Counted from the first letter of the stretch, positions 50,995 to 60,970 are shown. The stretch: DNA of 64,000 nucleotides from Mesorhizobium denitrificans (GCF_003403035.1 NZ_QURN01000012.1:88301-152300); one strand, 5' to 3'. Notes: generated by a model not told the origin, from the sequence alone. Made by a program: numbers and translations.

Positions 50995-51008
50995 GCCGCT
51001 CGCGCGGC
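50995..51008 (-). promoter_or_regulatory. Hairpin between rpsK and rpoA
   Basis: 5-bp GC stem GCCGC/GCGGC (51004-51008 with 50995-50999) with a 4-nt loop, 8 nt after the rpsK stop codon, with no U-tract. It is the shortest of the spacer hairpins and weakest as evidence taken alone. Confidence 0.45.
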
Positions 51009-51016
51009 AGTTCAAA

Positions 51017-51406
51017 TCAAACGCGGCGCTTCTTGCGCGGACGGCAACCATTGTGCGGGATTGGCGTCACATCGCGGATCGACGTAATGGTGAAGCCAGC
51101 GGCCTGCAACGCACGAAGAGCAGACTCCCGACCCGAACCCGGACCACAAACCTCAACTTCGAGCGTACGCATGCCATGTTCCTGCGCCTTCTTGGCAACG
51201 TCTTCTGCAGCAACCTGGGCTGCAAACGGCGTGGACTTGCGCGAGCCCTTGAAGCCCTGAGCACCAGCAGACGACCAAGCAATCGCGTTGCCCTGCGCAT
51301 CGCTGATGGTGATCATCGTATTGTTGAAGCTCGAATTGACGTGCGCGACGCCCGACGAAATATTTTTGCGCTCACGACGACGAACGCGACCGGCTTCTTT
51401 AGCCAT
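51017..51406 (-). CDS. rpsK: 30S ribosomal protein S11
   Basis: Small-subunit platform protein near the Shine-Dalgarno helix. The 129-residue product has [21 protein letters not shown] and [20 protein letters not shown], and the C-terminal signature [22 protein letters not shown]. It lies between rpsM (97-nt spacer with a hairpin) and rpoA (129 nt). No rpsD follows it, in contrast to the enterobacterial alpha operon; this is usual in alphaproteobacteria. Confidence 0.98.
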   Translation of the reverse strand: MAKEAGRVRRRERKNISSGVAHVNSSFNNTMITISDAQGNAIAWSSAGAQGFKGSRKSTPFAAQVAAEDVAKKAQEHGMRTLEVEVCGPGSGRESALRALQAAGFTITSIRDVTPIPHNGCRPRKKRRV

Positions 51407-51466
51407 TCTCTATCCTTCCAATGATCTCAACGCCGCCGTAATACCAGCGGCTACACCAGGAGAAAT

Positions 51467-51490
51467 CGGCGGCAGCAAAATGCCCCGCCG
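51467..51490 (-). promoter_or_regulatory. Hairpin between rpsM and rpsK
   Basis: A 6-bp GC stem CGGCGG/CCGCCG (51485-51490 with 51467-51472) continues after a small internal loop into GCA/TGC (51475-51477 with 51481-51483), closing on a 3-nt loop. It starts 13 nt after the rpsM stop codon; only a weak T-run follows. Confidence 0.55.
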
Positions 51491-51503
51491 AGTTACCCCA
51501 AAC

Positions 51504-51872
51504 TTATTTTTTCTTGCCGGCGATTGCCTTGCGCGGACCTTTGCGAGCACGAGCATTTGTATGCGTGCGCTGGCCGCGAACAGGCAGATTGCGGCGATGG
51601 CGCAGGCCACGATAAGCGCCGAGGTCCATCAAACGCTTGATGTTCATCGAAACTTCGCGACGCAGATCACCCTCAACGCGGTAATCGCGGTCGATCGCTT
51701 CACGAATAGCAAGCACTTCGGCATCGGTGAGCTGGTTCACACGACGATCAGCCGGAATGCCAACCTTGTCGATGATTTCCTGGGCAAACTTTTTGCCTAT
51801 GCCGTGAATGTATTGAAGCGCGATAACAACGCGCTTGTTGGTCGGTATATTAACACCGGCTATACGAGCCAT
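51504..51872 (-). CDS. rpsM: 30S ribosomal protein S13
   Basis: Head protein of the small subunit contacting the P-site tRNA and the B1 bridges. The 122-residue product begins [18 protein letters not shown], continues with [15 protein letters not shown], and ends with the basic [25 protein letters not shown] tail. The ATG at 51872 is used rather than in-frame upstream codons with no similarity. It is the first gene of the alpha cluster, 182 nt after adk; a good promoter candidate lies in that spacer. Confidence 0.98.
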   Translation of the reverse strand: MARIAGVNIPTNKRVVIALQYIHGIGKKFAQEIIDKVGIPADRRVNQLTDAEVLAIREAIDRDYRVEGDLRREVSMNIKRLMDLGAYRGLRHRRNLPVRGQRTHTNARARKGPRKAIAGKKK

Positions 51873-52016
51873 CTTGTCTCTCCATGTGAGCCGGATTTTC
51901 CGGCGTTTGGTTGACCCGCGTCCGGTGGAGGCCGGCCCTTGCGGGTATTCCAATCAAAAAGCCGCCCGCACTCTGACAAGAGCGGCCAGCTCGTTTCCTG
52001 AATGGAATGTGCGCCG

Positions 52017-52045
52017 CAGATAGTTCACGCCTGCAGCCAAGTCAA
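52017..52045 (-). promoter_or_regulatory. Candidate promoter of the alpha cluster (rpsM-rpsK-rpoA-rplQ)
   Basis: On the minus strand TTGACT (52040-52045) and TATCTG (52017-52022) are separated by exactly 17 nt, starting 9 nt after the adk stop codon. Predicted initiation near 52010 leaves a leader of about 140 nt before rpsM. The -35 box matches five of six consensus bases. This is the best promoter-like site I found in the ribosomal block. Confidence 0.55.
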
Positions 52046-52054
52046 CAGCCCATT

Positions 52055-52651
52055 CTAATTTTTACTGCGTGACTCGCTCAAAACCGTTTCGATTTGCGCA
52101 GTCACGTCATCGATCGGCGCCATGCCGTCCACGCCGCGCAGCATACGCTTGGCGTAATAGTAGCCGATCAGCGGTGCAGTCTTTTTGTAATACTCGCGCA
52201 GCCGTTCTTCAAAAACACCCGGATTGTCATCCTTCCGGACTGGCTGACCAGCTGCTTCAGCTTCCTGCGCTCGCTTTACGATTCGCCCAACCAGCGCGCG
52301 ATCGTCAACCACGAGTTCGATCACCGCATCCAGCCGCAAAGAACGCTCGCCAAGCATTCCCTCAACTGCATCTGCCTGCTGCAAAGTTCGCGGATACCCG
52401 TCGAGAATAAAGCCTCGCGCACAGTCAGGCTGCTCAATACGCTCGGCGACGATTGCGTTTACGATCTCGTCGGAAACAAGCTCTCCAGCATCCATCACCG
52501 CTTTTGCTCGCTTCCCGACTTCTGTTCCAGCCTTTACCGCGGCGCGGAGCATGTCTCCCGTAGAGAGTTGCGGAATCCCATATTTCTCAACTAGGCGCTG
52601 CGCTTGTGTCCCTTTCCCCGCACCGGGCGGGCCAAGCAATATTAGCCTCAT
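52055..52651 (-). CDS. adk: Adenylate kinase
   Basis: Interconverts ATP + AMP and two ADP, keeping the adenylate pool balanced. The 198-residue product has the P-loop GPPGAGKGT (8-16), the AMP-binding [13 protein letters not shown] and [15 protein letters not shown] motifs, and a short LID (around [16 protein letters not shown]) without zinc cysteines. This is the compact form typical of alphaproteobacteria; the E. coli enzyme has a longer LID. Its ATG overlaps the secY TGA (ATGA, 52648-52651), so the two are translationally coupled. A promoter candidate for rpsM begins just after its stop codon. Confidence 0.98.
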   Translation of the reverse strand: MRLILLGPPGAGKGTQAQRLVEKYGIPQLSTGDMLRAAVKAGTEVGKRAKAVMDAGELVSDEIVNAIVAERIEQPDCARGFILDGYPRTLQQADAVEGMLGERSLRLDAVIELVVDDRALVGRIVKRAQEAEAAGQPVRKDDNPGVFEERLREYYKKTAPLIGYYYAKRMLRGVDGMAPIDDVTAQIETVLSESRSKN

Positions 52652-53988
52652 TTTCCTCTTTTCCCTCCACGGAGCTTCGATTTCTTGATGAGACCCTCAT
52701 ACTGATGAGCAATAAGGTGTCCCTGGATCTGAGCGACCGTATCGAGCGTTACACTGACCACGATCAAAAGCGAAGTGCCACCAAGGTAGAACGGCACACC
52801 AGCCCAGGAAATCAAAAACTCAGGGATTAGACAGACAATCACGAGGTAAACTGCACCAACAGCCGTGATGCGCGTCAGCACATAGTCGATATATTCTGCG
52901 GTTCTTTCGCCGGGACGGTACCCCGGAATGAAGCCAGAATGCTTCTTGAGCTGGTCGGCTGTATCCTTCGGATTAAACACGATCGCAGTGTAGAAGAAGC
53001 AGAAGAACGCGATCATCGCCGCGTACAACAACATATAAAGCGGCTGACCATGCCCCAAGAGCGACAGCACGGTGCTCGCCCAAGCCGGAAGCGTGGTCGT
53101 ATTTGAAAAGCCAGCAAGCGTTGCAGGCAAGAGAAGCAATGACGAAGCAAAAATCGGAGGAATCACGCCCGCAGTATTCAGCTTAAGCGGCAGATGCGAT
53201 GTATCACCCTGGAACATGCGATTGCCAATCTGACGCTTCGGATACTGGATCAGCAAACGGCGCTGAGCGCGCTCGAAGAACACAATCGCGCCGATAACGA
53301 TGATGCAAAGCGCTATAATTGCCAGAATCAAGCCCGTTGACATCGCCCCCGTACGGCCAAGTTCCAGCGTTTGCCCGAGCGCGTGAGGCAAGCCTGCGAC
53401 GATGCCCGAGAAGATAATAAGAGAGATACCATTGCCGATGCCGCGCGAAGTTATCTGCTCACCAAGCCACATTAGGAACATTGTGCCGCCGGTCAGCGTA
53501 AGCACCGTCGAAAGCCGGAAGAACCAGCCCGGATCTGTCGCAATCCCCTGCCCCGATTCGAGTCCTACAGAGATTCCGTAAGCCTGCACCATGGCAAGCA
53601 GCACAGTACCGTAGCGGGTATACTGATTGATGATCTTACGGCCCTGCTCGCCTTCCTTTTTCAAGGCTTCAAGCGAAGGGACGACCGAGGTCATCAACTG
53701 CATAATGATCGATGCGGAGATGTAGGGCATGATGCCCAAGGCAAAAATCGCCATGCGCTCAACAGCGCCACCAGCGAAAGCATTGAACACACCGAGCACA
53801 CCTTGGCTCTGTTGCTGGAAAGCGTGCGCGAATGCGTCAGGATTGATTCCCGGCAACGGAATATAGGTGCCAAGCCGATACACCAGCAGCGCGCCCAGCG
53901 TGAACCAGATGCGTTTCTTAAGGTCTTCCGCCTTTGCAAAAGCTGCAAAGTTTAAATTGGAAGCTAATTGTTCAGCAGCCGATGCCAT
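52648..53988 (-). CDS. secY: Preprotein translocase subunit SecY
   Basis: Channel-forming subunit of the SecYEG translocon. The 446-residue product has ten predicted membrane segments. Landmarks are [14 protein letters not shown] after segment 1, the plug-region [45 protein letters not shown] in segment 5, and the cytoplasmic loop [13 protein letters not shown] for ribosome/SecA contact. The ATG at 53988 is chosen over an upstream in-frame start because [11 protein letters not shown] is the usual N-terminus. It follows rplO with a 156-nt spacer holding an 11-bp hairpin and overlaps adk by 4 nt. Confidence 0.98.
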   Translation of the reverse strand: MASAAEQLASNLNFAAFAKAEDLKKRIWFTLGALLVYRLGTYIPLPGINPDAFAHAFQQQSQGVLGVFNAFAGGAVERMAIFALGIMPYISASIIMQLMTSVVPSLEALKKEGEQGRKIINQYTRYGTVLLAMVQAYGISVGLESGQGIATDPGWFFRLSTVLTLTGGTMFLMWLGEQITSRGIGNGISLIIFSGIVAGLPHALGQTLELGRTGAMSTGLILAIIALCIIVIGAIVFFERAQRRLLIQYPKRQIGNRMFQGDTSHLPLKLNTAGVIPPIFASSLLLLPATLAGFSNTTTLPAWASTVLSLLGHGQPLYMLLYAAMIAFFCFFYTAIVFNPKDTADQLKKHSGFIPGYRPGERTAEYIDYVLTRITAVGAVYLVIVCLIPEFLISWAGVPFYLGGTSLLIVVSVTLDTVAQIQGHLIAHQYEGLIKKSKLRGGKRGK

Positions 53989-54106
53989 GCACCTGGTCTC
54001 CGTAAGAGCACGCACTATCCTGTGGGTACACGCACTCTGATGCTGGATTGTCCGCGCGAAGCACGGAAAGGGGTCGCCACGACATAGGCGCGCGAGCCTA
54101 AAGATG

Positions 54107-54134
54107 CAAGCGGCGGCACAGTGGCCGCCGCTTG
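54107..54134 (-). promoter_or_regulatory. 11-bp perfect hairpin between rplO and secY
   Basis: Bases 54124-54134 pair perfectly with 54107-54117 over 11 bp with a 6-nt loop, starting 10 nt after the rplO stop codon. The stem is followed by CATCTTTAGG on the minus strand, which is not a terminator U-tract. It sits where ribosomal-protein expression changes to secY. Confidence 0.7.
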
Positions 54135-54144
54135 TTATTCAATT

Positions 54145-54621
54145 TTATTCAGCCGCCGCAGCGGGTTCTGGCAACTTAACCGACCCACCTGCCTTTTCAA
54201 CAGCCTCGAGAGCCGTCTTGGAGGCGCCAGCAATGTCGAATGCCAGCTTCGTTTTCAGCTCGCCACTTGCAAGCAAGCGAACACCGTCCTTGGCACGACG
54301 AATAACACCAGCTTTCACCAGTGCTTCGGCATTCACTGTCTCTTTCGCATCGAGCTTCTTGGCGTCGATAGCAGCCTGGATCCGGCCAAGCGAGACGGCG
54401 TTATAGGACTTTGCAAACGGCTTGCGGAAGCCGCGCTTCGGCAAACGCCGGTAAAGCGGCATCTGGCCACCCTCAAAGCCATTGATGGCTACACCGGAGC
54501 GGGCCTTCTGGCCTTTGACGCCGCGGCCGCCGGTTTTGCCCTTACCAGAGCCAATACCGCGACCGACACGCTTGCTGGAATGGGTTGCCCCTTCCCTGTC
54601 ACGCAATTCATTGAGTTTCAT
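54145..54621 (-). CDS. rplO: 50S ribosomal protein L15
   Basis: Late-assembly large-subunit protein. The 158-residue product starts [22 protein letters not shown] and has the Gly-rich basic extension [24 protein letters not shown] that penetrates 23S rRNA, then [17 protein letters not shown]. The C-terminal domain carries [19 protein letters not shown]. It follows rpmD by 19 nt. A strong hairpin separates it from secY. Confidence 0.98.
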   Translation of the reverse strand: MKLNELRDREGATHSSKRVGRGIGSGKGKTGGRGVKGQKARSGVAINGFEGGQMPLYRRLPKRGFRKPFAKSYNAVSLGRIQAAIDAKKLDAKETVNAEALVKAGVIRRAKDGVRLLASGELKTKLAFDIAGASKTALEAVEKAGGSVKLPEPAAAAE

Positions 54622-54640
54622 GGTCGTTCTCCAGCGCAGC

Positions 54641-54847
54641 TTACTTCTCGTCCACAACGCGGACGAGATGCGGGATCGAATTGATCATGCCGCGAACGGA
54701 CGGTGTATCTTCGAGCGTCGAACGGCGATGCATCTTGTTAAGGCCAAGACCAACCAGCGTAGCACGCTGGCTCTTCGGCTGACGGATCGGGCTACCGATC
54801 TGCTCGACCGTCACTGTGGTTCCTGCCTTTGCAGCTTTCTTTGCCAT
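54641..54847 (-). CDS. rpmD: 50S ribosomal protein L30
   Basis: Small large-subunit protein of the spc cluster. The 68-residue product has [30 protein letters not shown], the family signature, followed by the [19 protein letters not shown] end. It lies between rpsE (21 nt) and rplO (19 nt), the usual order. An 8-residue basic N-terminal extension (AKKAAKAG) is present. Confidence 0.97.
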   Translation of the reverse strand: MAKKAAKAGTTVTVEQIGSPIRQPKSQRATLVGLGLNKMHRRSTLEDTPSVRGMINSIPHLVRVVDEK

Positions 54848-54868
54848 GGCGGTTTTCCCTCCCCTGGC

Positions 54869-55438
54869 TTATTCTTCAGCCGTCACAGCAGAGCCGCGAC
54901 GTGCCTGAAGTGTCGAATACTTGATGCCGCGTGCAGCTGCCACATCCTTCGGATGCATCTGGCTCTTCAACGCGTCAAACGTGGCGCGAACCATGTTGTA
55001 TGGGTTTGAGGAGCCCATCGACTTGGCCACAACGTCGTGCATGCCGACCGTTTCAAAAACGGCGCGCATCGGACCACCGGCGATGATACCAGTACCCGGC
55101 TTGGCAGCGCGCAACAAAACACGTCCAGCACCCCAGCGACCTTCAACATCGTGGTGCAGGGTGCGGCCAGAGCGAAGTGGCACGAAAATCATATCGCGCT
55201 TTGCACTTTCCGTCGCCTTACGGATGGCTTCCGGCACTTCGCGTGCCTTGCCATGTCCAAAGCCAACGCGGCCCTTCTGGTCGCCAACGACGACGAGCGC
55301 AGCAAAGCCGAAGCGCTTACCGCCCTTCACCACTTTCGCAACGCGGTTGATGTGTACGAGTTTGTCGACGATTCCATCGTCGCGCTCTTCGCGGTCACGA
55401 CCGCGCTCGCGGCCGCCTTCCCGACGTTCTTGTGCCAT
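54869..55438 (-). CDS. rpsE: 30S ribosomal protein S5
   Basis: Small-subunit protein at the mRNA entry site, important for fidelity. The 189-residue product has an Arg/Glu-rich N-terminal tail (residues 3-22) typical of alphaproteobacterial S5. The double-stranded RNA-binding domain follows, with [27 protein letters not shown] and [18 protein letters not shown]. The C-terminal domain has [18 protein letters not shown] and [19 protein letters not shown]. It follows rplR by 113 nt. Confidence 0.98.
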   Translation of the reverse strand: MAQERREGGRERGRDREERDDGIVDKLVHINRVAKVVKGGKRFGFAALVVVGDQKGRVGFGHGKAREVPEAIRKATESAKRDMIFVPLRSGRTLHHDVEGRWGAGRVLLRAAKPGTGIIAGGPMRAVFETVGMHDVVAKSMGSSNPYNMVRATFDALKSQMHPKDVAAARGIKYSTLQARRGSAVTAEE

Positions 55439-55551
55439 ATCCTGTTCCTTATTCTTTTCCGGACTGACCAGGTTAAAAACGAAGCCCGGCGTCTATACCG
55501 ACACCGGACCGGTTGCAAGTGAAGATCGCACCGAGTTGATACGAACTTACC

Positions 55552-55905
55552 TTAGAAATTCAGGCCAGCCTCGCGTGCAGCGTCTGCCAGAGCCTTAACG
55601 CGGCCATGATAGATATACGCGCCGCGATCAAAAACGACGTCCTTGACGCCAGCCTTAACGGCCCGCTCTGCAACCAGCTTGCCAACAGCCGCAGCCGCAG
55701 CAGCGTCAGCACCGGTGCGTCCACGATTGTCTTTCTCAAGGGTCGAAGCCGACGCGACCGTGTGGCCCTTTGCGTCGTCAATGATCTGAGCGTAGATGTG
55801 CTTCGATGAGCGATGCACGGAAAGACGCGGGCGCTCGCCTGCTACTTTCTTTATCTGGCGACGAACGCGCTGGGCGCGCTTCTGAACAGATGCTTTTTCA
55901 GCCAT
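55552..55905 (-). CDS. rplR: 50S ribosomal protein L18
   Basis: Binds 5S rRNA in the central protuberance. The 117-residue product has [31 protein letters not shown], the family core, and ends with [26 protein letters not shown]. The ATG at 55905 gives the expected N-terminus ([15 protein letters not shown]); the further 22 in-frame codons are spacer. The 74-nt gap from rplF contains a hairpin followed by T5, so its transcription may be attenuated. Confidence 0.98.
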   Translation of the reverse strand: MAEKASVQKRAQRVRRQIKKVAGERPRLSVHRSSKHIYAQIIDDAKGHTVASASTLEKDNRGRTGADAAAAAAVGKLVAERAVKAGVKDVVFDRGAYIYHGRVKALADAAREAGLNF

Positions 55906-55923
55906 AATCGAACTTCCTGCCTT

Positions 55924-55970
55924 AAAAACGTTGGGGGCCGTCTGCGGTAGCTTAGCTCCCGCGACCCCCA
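55924..55970 (-). terminator. Terminator-like hairpin between rplF and rplR
   Basis: A 6-bp outer stem (55965-55970 with 55932-55937) encloses an inner hairpin GCGG...CCGC with an AGC/GCT helix. On the minus strand the structure is followed by ACG and TTTTT (55924-55928). It starts 9 nt after the rplF stop codon. It is the only internal spacer hairpin of the ribosomal block with a real T-run, so partial termination inside the spc cluster is possible. Confidence 0.6.
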
Positions 55971-55979
55971 TCCGTAGCG

Positions 55980-56513
55980 TTACTTCTTCTTGCCTTCCTT
56001 ACGTACGATACGCTCACCAGCGTAACGTACACCCTTGCCCTTGTAGGGCTCAGGACCGCGATATTCACGAATTTCTGCTGCGACCTGACCAACCTGCTGC
56101 TTATCAATGCCGGTCACGGTAATTTCCGTTGGCTTTGGCACAGAAATCGTGATGCCTTCCGGCGTTTGGTAAACCACGTCGTGGCTGAACCCAAGCGCCA
56201 ACTGGAGGTTTTTACCTTGCATCGCTGCACGATAACCAACGCCCGTGATCTCAAGCTTTTTCTCAAAACCGTCTTTAACGCCGTTGAGAATGTTGAGAAT
56301 CTGGGTGCGGGACATGCCCCACTTCGAGCGAGCGTCCTTGGATTGGTCGCGCGGCTCTACCGAAATATCGGAACCTTCCATCTTGACCAGAACTTCGTCG
56401 TTCACGACGAACCTCAGCTCACCCTTCGGGCCCTTAGCGGTAATGGTCTGACCGTTTACAGACGCGGTTACTCCCTGCGGGACCGCAACGGGCTTTTTGC
56501 CAATACGAGACAT
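55980..56513 (-). CDS. rplF: 50S ribosomal protein L6
   Basis: Large-subunit protein near the sarcin-ricin loop. The 177-residue product has two similar domains. It starts [20 protein letters not shown] and has [23 protein letters not shown] in the middle. It ends with the signature around [15 protein letters not shown] and a basic tail. It lies between rpsH (91-nt spacer with two small hairpins) and rplR. Confidence 0.98.
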   Translation of the reverse strand: MSRIGKKPVAVPQGVTASVNGQTITAKGPKGELRFVVNDEVLVKMEGSDISVEPRDQSKDARSKWGMSRTQILNILNGVKDGFEKKLEITGVGYRAAMQGKNLQLALGFSHDVVYQTPEGITISVPKPTEITVTGIDKQQVGQVAAEIREYRGPEPYKGKGVRYAGERIVRKEGKKK

Positions 56514-56547
56514 TTTTCTGTCCTCGTTCCTAACTTGCGTTCGCCGT

Positions 56548-56603
56548 GGGGCAACGCCCCTTTCGGCCTCATACTATCCTCGTGATCACCAGCCGAACGG
56601 CTG
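56548..56603 (-). promoter_or_regulatory. Two small hairpins between rpsH and rplF
   Basis: A 5-bp stem CAGCC/GGCTG with GAAC-complement loop (56599-56603 with 56590-56594) begins 1 nt after the rpsH stop codon. A 5-bp stem GGGGC/GCCCC (56556-56560 with 56548-56552) with a 3-nt loop lies closer to rplF. No U-tract follows either. Confidence 0.5.
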
Positions 56604-56604
56604 A

Positions 56605-57003
56605 TTAGAACACCTGGCAGAGAATTTCACCGCCAACGTTCTGTTCGCGCGCCTGATGATCAGCCATCACGCCCTTCGGCGTGGACAGGATCGAAATTCC
56701 GAGGCCATTTGCAACATTCGGAATCGACTTAGCCGACACATATACGCGACGGCCCGGTTTTGAAACGCGAGCAATCTCACGAACGACCGGGTTGCCATCG
56801 AAATATTTCAACTCAATTTCGATCTCGGACTTGCCGTTGTCGAAATCGGTCTGGCTGAAATCGCGGATATAACCTTCCGATTTCAAAACTTCCAGAACAC
56901 GTGCGCGAAGCGTAGAAGCCGGGGTCGAGACCGAAGTCTTCTTGCGGCCATACGCATTGCGGATGCGGGTCAGCATATCGCCGAGCGGATCAGAAACAGA
57001 CAT
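56605..57003 (-). CDS. rpsH: 30S ribosomal protein S8
   Basis: Central-domain 16S rRNA-binding protein and, in enterobacteria, translational repressor of the spc operon. The 132-residue product starts [19 protein letters not shown] and has [20 protein letters not shown], then [24 protein letters not shown]. It ends with the signature [28 protein letters not shown]. It starts 12 nt after rpsN. Confidence 0.98.
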   Translation of the reverse strand: MSVSDPLGDMLTRIRNAYGRKKTSVSTPASTLRARVLEVLKSEGYIRDFSQTDFDNGKSEIEIELKYFDGNPVVREIARVSKPGRRVYVSAKSIPNVANGLGISILSTPKGVMADHQAREQNVGGEILCQVF

Positions 57004-57015
57004 CTTTCAGCCTCC

Positions 57016-57321
57016 TTACCAGCTCGACTTGACCAGACCGGGCACCATGCCCAGCGAGCCGAGTTCGCGCAGTGCGATACGGGACATCTTAAGCTTGCGA
57101 TAGTAGGCGCGCGGACGGCCAGTTACTTCGCAGCGGTTACGGATACGGGTCTTAGAACCATTGCGAGGCATCGCGGCGAGCTTGAGCTGCGCCTGGAAAC
57201 GCTCTTCGAGCGACTTGCTTTGGTCCATAATAATCGCCTTCAGAGCACGGCGCTTGGCCGCGTTCTGCGCCACAAGCTTGCGGCGGCGGTTATTCTTTTC
57301 AACTGAGCTGGTCTTTGCCAT
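57016..57321 (-). CDS. rpsN: 30S ribosomal protein S14
   Basis: Head protein of the small subunit. The 101-residue product is the long, zinc-independent form: it lacks the CxxC pairs of the short form. It has the signature [26 protein letters not shown]. It lies between rplE (28 nt) and rpsH (12 nt). No second S14 gene is seen in the window. Confidence 0.98.
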   Translation of the reverse strand: MAKTSSVEKNNRRRKLVAQNAAKRRALKAIIMDQSKSLEERFQAQLKLAAMPRNGSKTRIRNRCEVTGRPRAYYRKLKMSRIALRELGSLGMVPGLVKSSW

Positions 57322-57349
57322 TTCTCAAATGTTCCTTTTCTCGCTGCCG

Positions 57350-57913
57350 TTACTGCCGGAACGGGAAGTTGAAAGCCTTGAGCAGCGCTCTAGCCTCATC
57401 ATCCGTCTTAGCGGTCGTACAAACGATGATGTCCATGCCCCAGATCTGATCAACCTTGTCGTAGTTGATCTCTGGAAACACGATGTGCTCCTTGATGCCC
57501 ATGGCGTAATTGCCACGACCGTCAAAGCTCTTCGGGTTCAGTCCACGGAAGTCGCGAACCCGCGGCAACGCGATATTCACGAGGCGATCAAGAAACTCAT
57601 ACATGCGTTCCTTGCGCAGTGTAACCTTTGCGCCGATCGGCATATTCTCGCGAACCTTGAAGCCTGCGATAGACTTGCGAGCGCGTGTAACAACTGCCTT
57701 CTGGCCGGCGATCAGGCCAAGATCCTCAGCCGCTACCGCTGGCTTCTTGGAGTCGCCAGTGGCTTCACCCACGCCCATATTCAGCACGATCTTGTCGATG
57801 CGGGGAACCTGCATCTCATTATCGTACTTGAACTGATCCAACATGGCCTTGCGAATGGTCTCGTTATAGACCTTCTTCAGGCGAGGTTCGTATGATTGTG
57901 CTGCCTTAGCCAT
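57350..57913 (-). CDS. rplE: 50S ribosomal protein L5
   Basis: 5S rRNA-binding protein of the central protuberance that contacts P-site tRNA. The 187-residue product has [21 protein letters not shown] and the signature [25 protein letters not shown]. It continues with [21 protein letters not shown] and ends [20 protein letters not shown]. The ATG at 57913 overlaps the end of rplX by 8 nt, so the two are coupled; a longer in-frame extension of 62 codons lies over rplX and is rejected. Confidence 0.98.
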   Translation of the reverse strand: MAKAAQSYEPRLKKVYNETIRKAMLDQFKYDNEMQVPRIDKIVLNMGVGEATGDSKKPAVAAEDLGLIAGQKAVVTRARKSIAGFKVRENMPIGAKVTLRKERMYEFLDRLVNIALPRVRDFRGLNPKSFDGRGNYAMGIKEHIVFPEINYDKVDQIWGMDIIVCTTAKTDDEARALLKAFNFPFRQ

Positions 57914-58217
57914 TGATGACTGCTCCCGAGCGCTTGGCGACGCGCACCTTCTTACCGTCGCGAACCTCGAAACCGACGCGGGTCGGCTTGCCATCCTTAG
58001 GATCGACAATCGCGATGTTGGACAGGTGGATCGGCGCTTCTTTGCTGATAATGCCGCCCTGCTGCGACTGGGACTGCTTTTGGTGGCGCTGAACGACATT
58101 TACGCCACGCACGACAGCCTTGTCGTCCTTCGGCATAACGCGAACTACTTCACCGCTACGGCCCTTGTCCTTGCCGGTCAGCACGACGACTTTGTCGCCT
58201 TTACGAATCTTTTGCAT
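57906..58217 (-). CDS. rplX: 50S ribosomal protein L24
   Basis: Assembly-initiating large-subunit protein. The 103-residue product has the KOW motif [23 protein letters not shown] at its N-terminus, followed by [21 protein letters not shown]. It ends with [22 protein letters not shown]. It starts 12 nt after rplN and overlaps the rplE start by 8 nt. Confidence 0.98.
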   Translation of the reverse strand: MQKIRKGDKVVVLTGKDKGRSGEVVRVMPKDDKAVVRGVNVVQRHQKQSQSQQGGIISKEAPIHLSNIAIVDPKDGKPTRVGFEVRDGKKVRVAKRSGAVING

Positions 58218-58229
58218 CTTTCCGGCTCC

Positions 58230-58598
58230 TTACAGCACTTCTGGCGCGAGCGAGATGATCTTCATGTGGTTCTTGCCACGCAATTCGCGCGGAACCGGGC
58301 CGAAGATACGCGTGCCGATAGGTTCTTTCTTGTTGTCGACGAGAACGGCTGCGTTCTTGTCGAAACGGATCACGCTGCCGTCCGGACGACGAATGTCCTT
58401 TGCCGTGCGAACCACGACAGCTTTCATCACATCGCCCTTCTTAACGCGGCCGCGCGGAATTGCTTCTTTGATCGACACAACAATGATGTCGCCAACCGAA
58501 GCGTACTTCCGCTTGGAACCGCCCAGCACCTTGATGCACATGACACGACGGGCGCCGGAATTATCAGCGACGTCGAGGTTTGTTTGCATCTGGATCAT
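58230..58598 (-). CDS. rplN: 50S ribosomal protein L14
   Basis: Large-subunit protein at the inter-subunit face, forming bridges to the 30S. The 122-residue product has [48 protein letters not shown] and [26 protein letters not shown], a full match to the family. It is the first gene of the spc part, 63 nt after rpsQ, with a hairpin in the gap. Confidence 0.98.
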   Translation of the reverse strand: MIQMQTNLDVADNSGARRVMCIKVLGGSKRKYASVGDIIVVSIKEAIPRGRVKKGDVMKAVVVRTAKDIRRPDGSVIRFDKNAAVLVDNKKEPIGTRIFGPVPRELRGKNHMKIISLAPEVL

Positions 58599-58623
58599 GA
58601 CTGACCGCCTTCTTTTTCATGCA

Positions 58624-58649
58624 CCGGGCTGGCAAAGCGCCCTGCCCGG
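58624..58649 (-). promoter_or_regulatory. Hairpin between rpsQ and rplN
   Basis: 6-bp perfect GC stem CCGGGC/GCCCGG (58644-58649 with 58624-58629) with a possible GGC/GCC inner helix, starting 12 nt after the rpsQ stop codon and not followed by a U-tract. It marks the S10-to-spc junction. Confidence 0.6.
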
Positions 58650-58661
58650 CAATTCTGTTTC

Positions 58662-58904
58662 TTATTGAGCCTGTTCAGGGCTCAGCACGACCCAGCGCTT
58701 ATCCTTGGAAATCGGCTTCGATTCCTGGATCAACACAGTGTCGCCCACCTTGTAGGCGTTGTTCTCATCATGCGCCTTGTACTTCTTCGACATGCGCACG
58801 GTCTTCTTCATAACGGGATGCGTGAAGCGACGTTCGACCTTGACGACCACCGTCTTCTCGTTCTTGTCGCTGACGACAGTGCCCTGCAAAACGCGCTTTG
58901 GCAT
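58662..58904 (-). CDS. rpsQ: 30S ribosomal protein S17
   Basis: Small-subunit OB-fold protein needed early in 30S assembly. The 80-residue product starts [26 protein letters not shown] and has [27 protein letters not shown], then [18 protein letters not shown]. It is the last gene of the S10 part, 11 nt after rpmC. Confidence 0.98.
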   Translation of the reverse strand: MPKRVLQGTVVSDKNEKTVVVKVERRFTHPVMKKTVRMSKKYKAHDENNAYKVGDTVLIQESKPISKDKRWVVLSPEQAQ

Positions 58905-58915
58905 ATTTCTCGTCC

Positions 58916-59125
58916 TTAAGCCTTATTCTTGCGGTTTTGACCCGCCTTTTCCGCAGCAATGGTCTTGATGCGCGCGATATCGCGACGCACTTCCTTGATG
59001 CGGCCAGTCTTTTCAAGCTGACCTGTCGCCTTCTGGAAGCGCAGATTGAACTGCTCCTTCTTCAGGTCGCCCAGATCGGTATCCAGCTCGTCAACGGTCT
59101 TCGTTCTGATCTGCGAGGCTTTCAT
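58916..59125 (-). CDS. rpmC: 50S ribosomal protein L29
   Basis: Small helical protein at the peptide exit site, near the docking site of trigger factor and SRP. The 69-residue product is a two-helix protein with [26 protein letters not shown] and the signature [19 protein letters not shown]. It starts 11 nt after rplP and precedes rpsQ by 11 nt. Confidence 0.97.
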   Translation of the reverse strand: MKASQIRTKTVDELDTDLGDLKKEQFNLRFQKATGQLEKTGRIKEVRRDIARIKTIAAEKAGQNRKNKA

Positions 59126-59136
59126 CTCAGCATTCC

Positions 59137-59550
59137 TTATTCGGCGATACGCTGCACGAAGCGCGTGCGAACCGACAGTTTGGCCGCGCCGAGACGCAGA
59201 GCTTCACGAGCTACTTCCTCGCTAACGCCGTCGATTTCGAACATTATACGACCTGGCTTGATACGTGCGGCCCAATAGTCCACCGCGCCCTTACCCTTGC
59301 CCATACGGACTTCAGTCGGCTTGGAGGTTACCGGCACGTCCGGGAAAATCCGGATCCATACACGTCCCTGACGCTTCATTTCACGGGTGATCGCGCGGCG
59401 GGCCGCTTCGATCTCTCGTGCAGTGACGCGATTTGGCTCCAGCGCCTTCAGACCGAAGCCGCCGAAATCGAGATTGGTGCCGCCCTTCGCGGTGCCGTGA
59501 ATGCGGCCCTTGAACTGCTTGCGGAACTTTGTGCGCTTTGGCTGCAGCAT
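59137..59550 (-). CDS. rplP: 50S ribosomal protein L16
   Basis: Organises the A site of the large subunit. The 137-residue product starts [24 protein letters not shown], has [25 protein letters not shown], and then [26 protein letters not shown]. It continues with [27 protein letters not shown]. It lies 30 nt after rpsC and 11 nt before rpmC. Confidence 0.98.
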   Translation of the reverse strand: MLQPKRTKFRKQFKGRIHGTAKGGTNLDFGGFGLKALEPNRVTAREIEAARRAITREMKRQGRVWIRIFPDVPVTSKPTEVRMGKGKGAVDYWAARIKPGRIMFEIDGVSEEVAREALRLGAAKLSVRTRFVQRIAE

Positions 59551-59580
59551 TGTTCTTGTTCTCCAAATTCCCTAGGCCGC

Positions 59581-60303
59581 TCAGGCAGCTTCACGTTCGG
59601 AGCGACGACGGCCGCTCGGACGTTCGCCCGAATGCTCACCTTCGGTCGCGCGGCGTTCCGAAGCCATTGGATCGTGCTCAAGGATCTCGCCCTTGAATAC
59701 CCAAACCTTCACGCCGCAAATGCCATAAGCTGTGTGAGCTTCTGCTGTGCCGAAATCAACATCCGCACGCAGCGTGTGAAGCGGAACGCGACCTTCGCGA
59801 TACCATTCCATACGAGCGATTTCTGCACCGCCCAGACGGCCCGAGCAGTTGATACGAATGCCCTCTGCGCCGAGACGCATAGCTGACTGAACAGCACGCT
59901 TCATCGCACGGCGGAACGCGATACGGCGCTCGAGTTGCTGTGCGATCGACTGAGCGATCAACGTTGCATCGATTTCCGGCTTACGCACTTCAACGATGTT
60001 GAGATGCGTTTCGGATTTCGTCATCTCGGTCAGCTTCTTGCGAAGCTTTTCGATGTCTGCGCCCTTCTTGCCGATAACGAGGCCAGGACGACCGGCGTGA
60101 ATCGTCACGCGGCACTTCTTGTGCGGGCGCTCAATCACTACCTTGGAAACAGCAGCCTGCTTGAGTTCCTTCATCAGGTACTCGCGGATCTTGAGATCTT
60201 CATGCAACAGCTTGCCGTATTCGCCGGTGTTCGCATACCAACGCGAATCCCACGTGCGGTTGATGCCGAGGCGAAGACCGATTGGATTAACTTTCTGACC
60301 CAT
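59581..60303 (-). CDS. rpsC: 30S ribosomal protein S3
   Basis: Lines the mRNA entry tunnel and has helicase activity with S4 and S5. The 240-residue product starts [23 protein letters not shown], has the KH domain with [22 protein letters not shown], and the C-terminal domain with [35 protein letters not shown] 30-residue Arg/Glu-rich tail (about 211-240) extends past the conserved core; such tails vary among alphaproteobacteria. Its ATG overlaps the rplV stop by one base (TAATG). Confidence 0.98.
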   Translation of the reverse strand: MGQKVNPIGLRLGINRTWDSRWYANTGEYGKLLHEDLKIREYLMKELKQAAVSKVVIERPHKKCRVTIHAGRPGLVIGKKGADIEKLRKKLTEMTKSETHLNIVEVRKPEIDATLIAQSIAQQLERRIAFRRAMKRAVQSAMRLGAEGIRINCSGRLGGAEIARMEWYREGRVPLHTLRADVDFGTAEAHTAYGICGVKVWVFKGEILEHDPMASERRATEGEHSGERPSGRRRSEREAA

Positions 60304-60689
60304 TATGCGGCCTCCTTCACTTCGACTTCACGAACAACGATCGTGAGGTGCGAAAACGGCTTCTCGATCCGGCTGGCGCGACCACGACCACGTGCATGGA
60401 ACCGCTTCATGACAATCGACTTGCCGACATATGCCTCAGCAACAATCAGCGCATCCACATCGAGATCATGATTGTTTTCCGCATTCGCAATGGCCGACTC
60501 CAGCGTCTTCTTGACGGTGCCGGCGATACGCTTGCGAGAAAATTCCAGATCATTGAGCGCCGTAGCAACCTTCTTGCCGCGAATAAGTGCAGCAACAAGG
60601 TTCAGCTTCTGCGGGCTGACGCGGATGGTGCGGAGTACCGCACGGGCCTCGTTGTCAGCAAGCCGGCGCGGGGCTTTTGGCTTGCTCAT
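60303..60689 (-). CDS. rplV: 50S ribosomal protein L22
   Basis: Its beta-hairpin lines the narrow part of the peptide exit tunnel, where macrolide resistance mutations occur. The 128-residue product has [48 protein letters not shown] and the tunnel-hairpin signature [25 protein letters not shown]. It starts 2 nt after rpsS and overlaps rpsC by one base. Confidence 0.98.
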   Translation of the reverse strand: MSKPKAPRRLADNEARAVLRTIRVSPQKLNLVAALIRGKKVATALNDLEFSRKRIAGTVKKTLESAIANAENNHDLDVDALIVAEAYVGKSIVMKRFHARGRGRASRIEKPFSHLTIVVREVEVKEAA

Positions 60690-60691
60690 CT

Positions 60692-60970
60692 TTACTTCCT
60701 CTTCGCCTTCTTGTCCGCGCCATGACCGTAGTATGTACGGGTCGGAGCGAACTCACCGAACTTATGGCCAACCATCTCTTCCGAAACGGCGACCGGAATA
60801 TGCTTCTGGCCGTTGTAAACGCCGAAGGTGAGACCAACGAACTGCGGCAGAATCGTCGAACGACGGCTCCACATCTTGATAACTTCGTTGCGTCCGCCAT
60901 CGCGAACCTTCTCTGCCTTCTTGAGCAGGAAGCCGTCAACAAACGGGCCTTTCCAAACTGAACGGGACAC
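60692..60970 (-). CDS. rpsS: 30S ribosomal protein S19
   Basis: Head protein that forms a bridge to the large subunit with S13. The 92-residue product has the full signature: [20 protein letters not shown], then [30 protein letters not shown] and [16 protein letters not shown]. It lies between rplB (15 nt) and rplV (2 nt). Confidence 0.98.
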   Translation of the reverse strand: MSRSVWKGPFVDGFLLKKAEKVRDGGRNEVIKMWSRRSTILPQFVGLTFGVYNGQKHIPVAVSEEMVGHKFGEFAPTRTYYGHGADKKAKRK

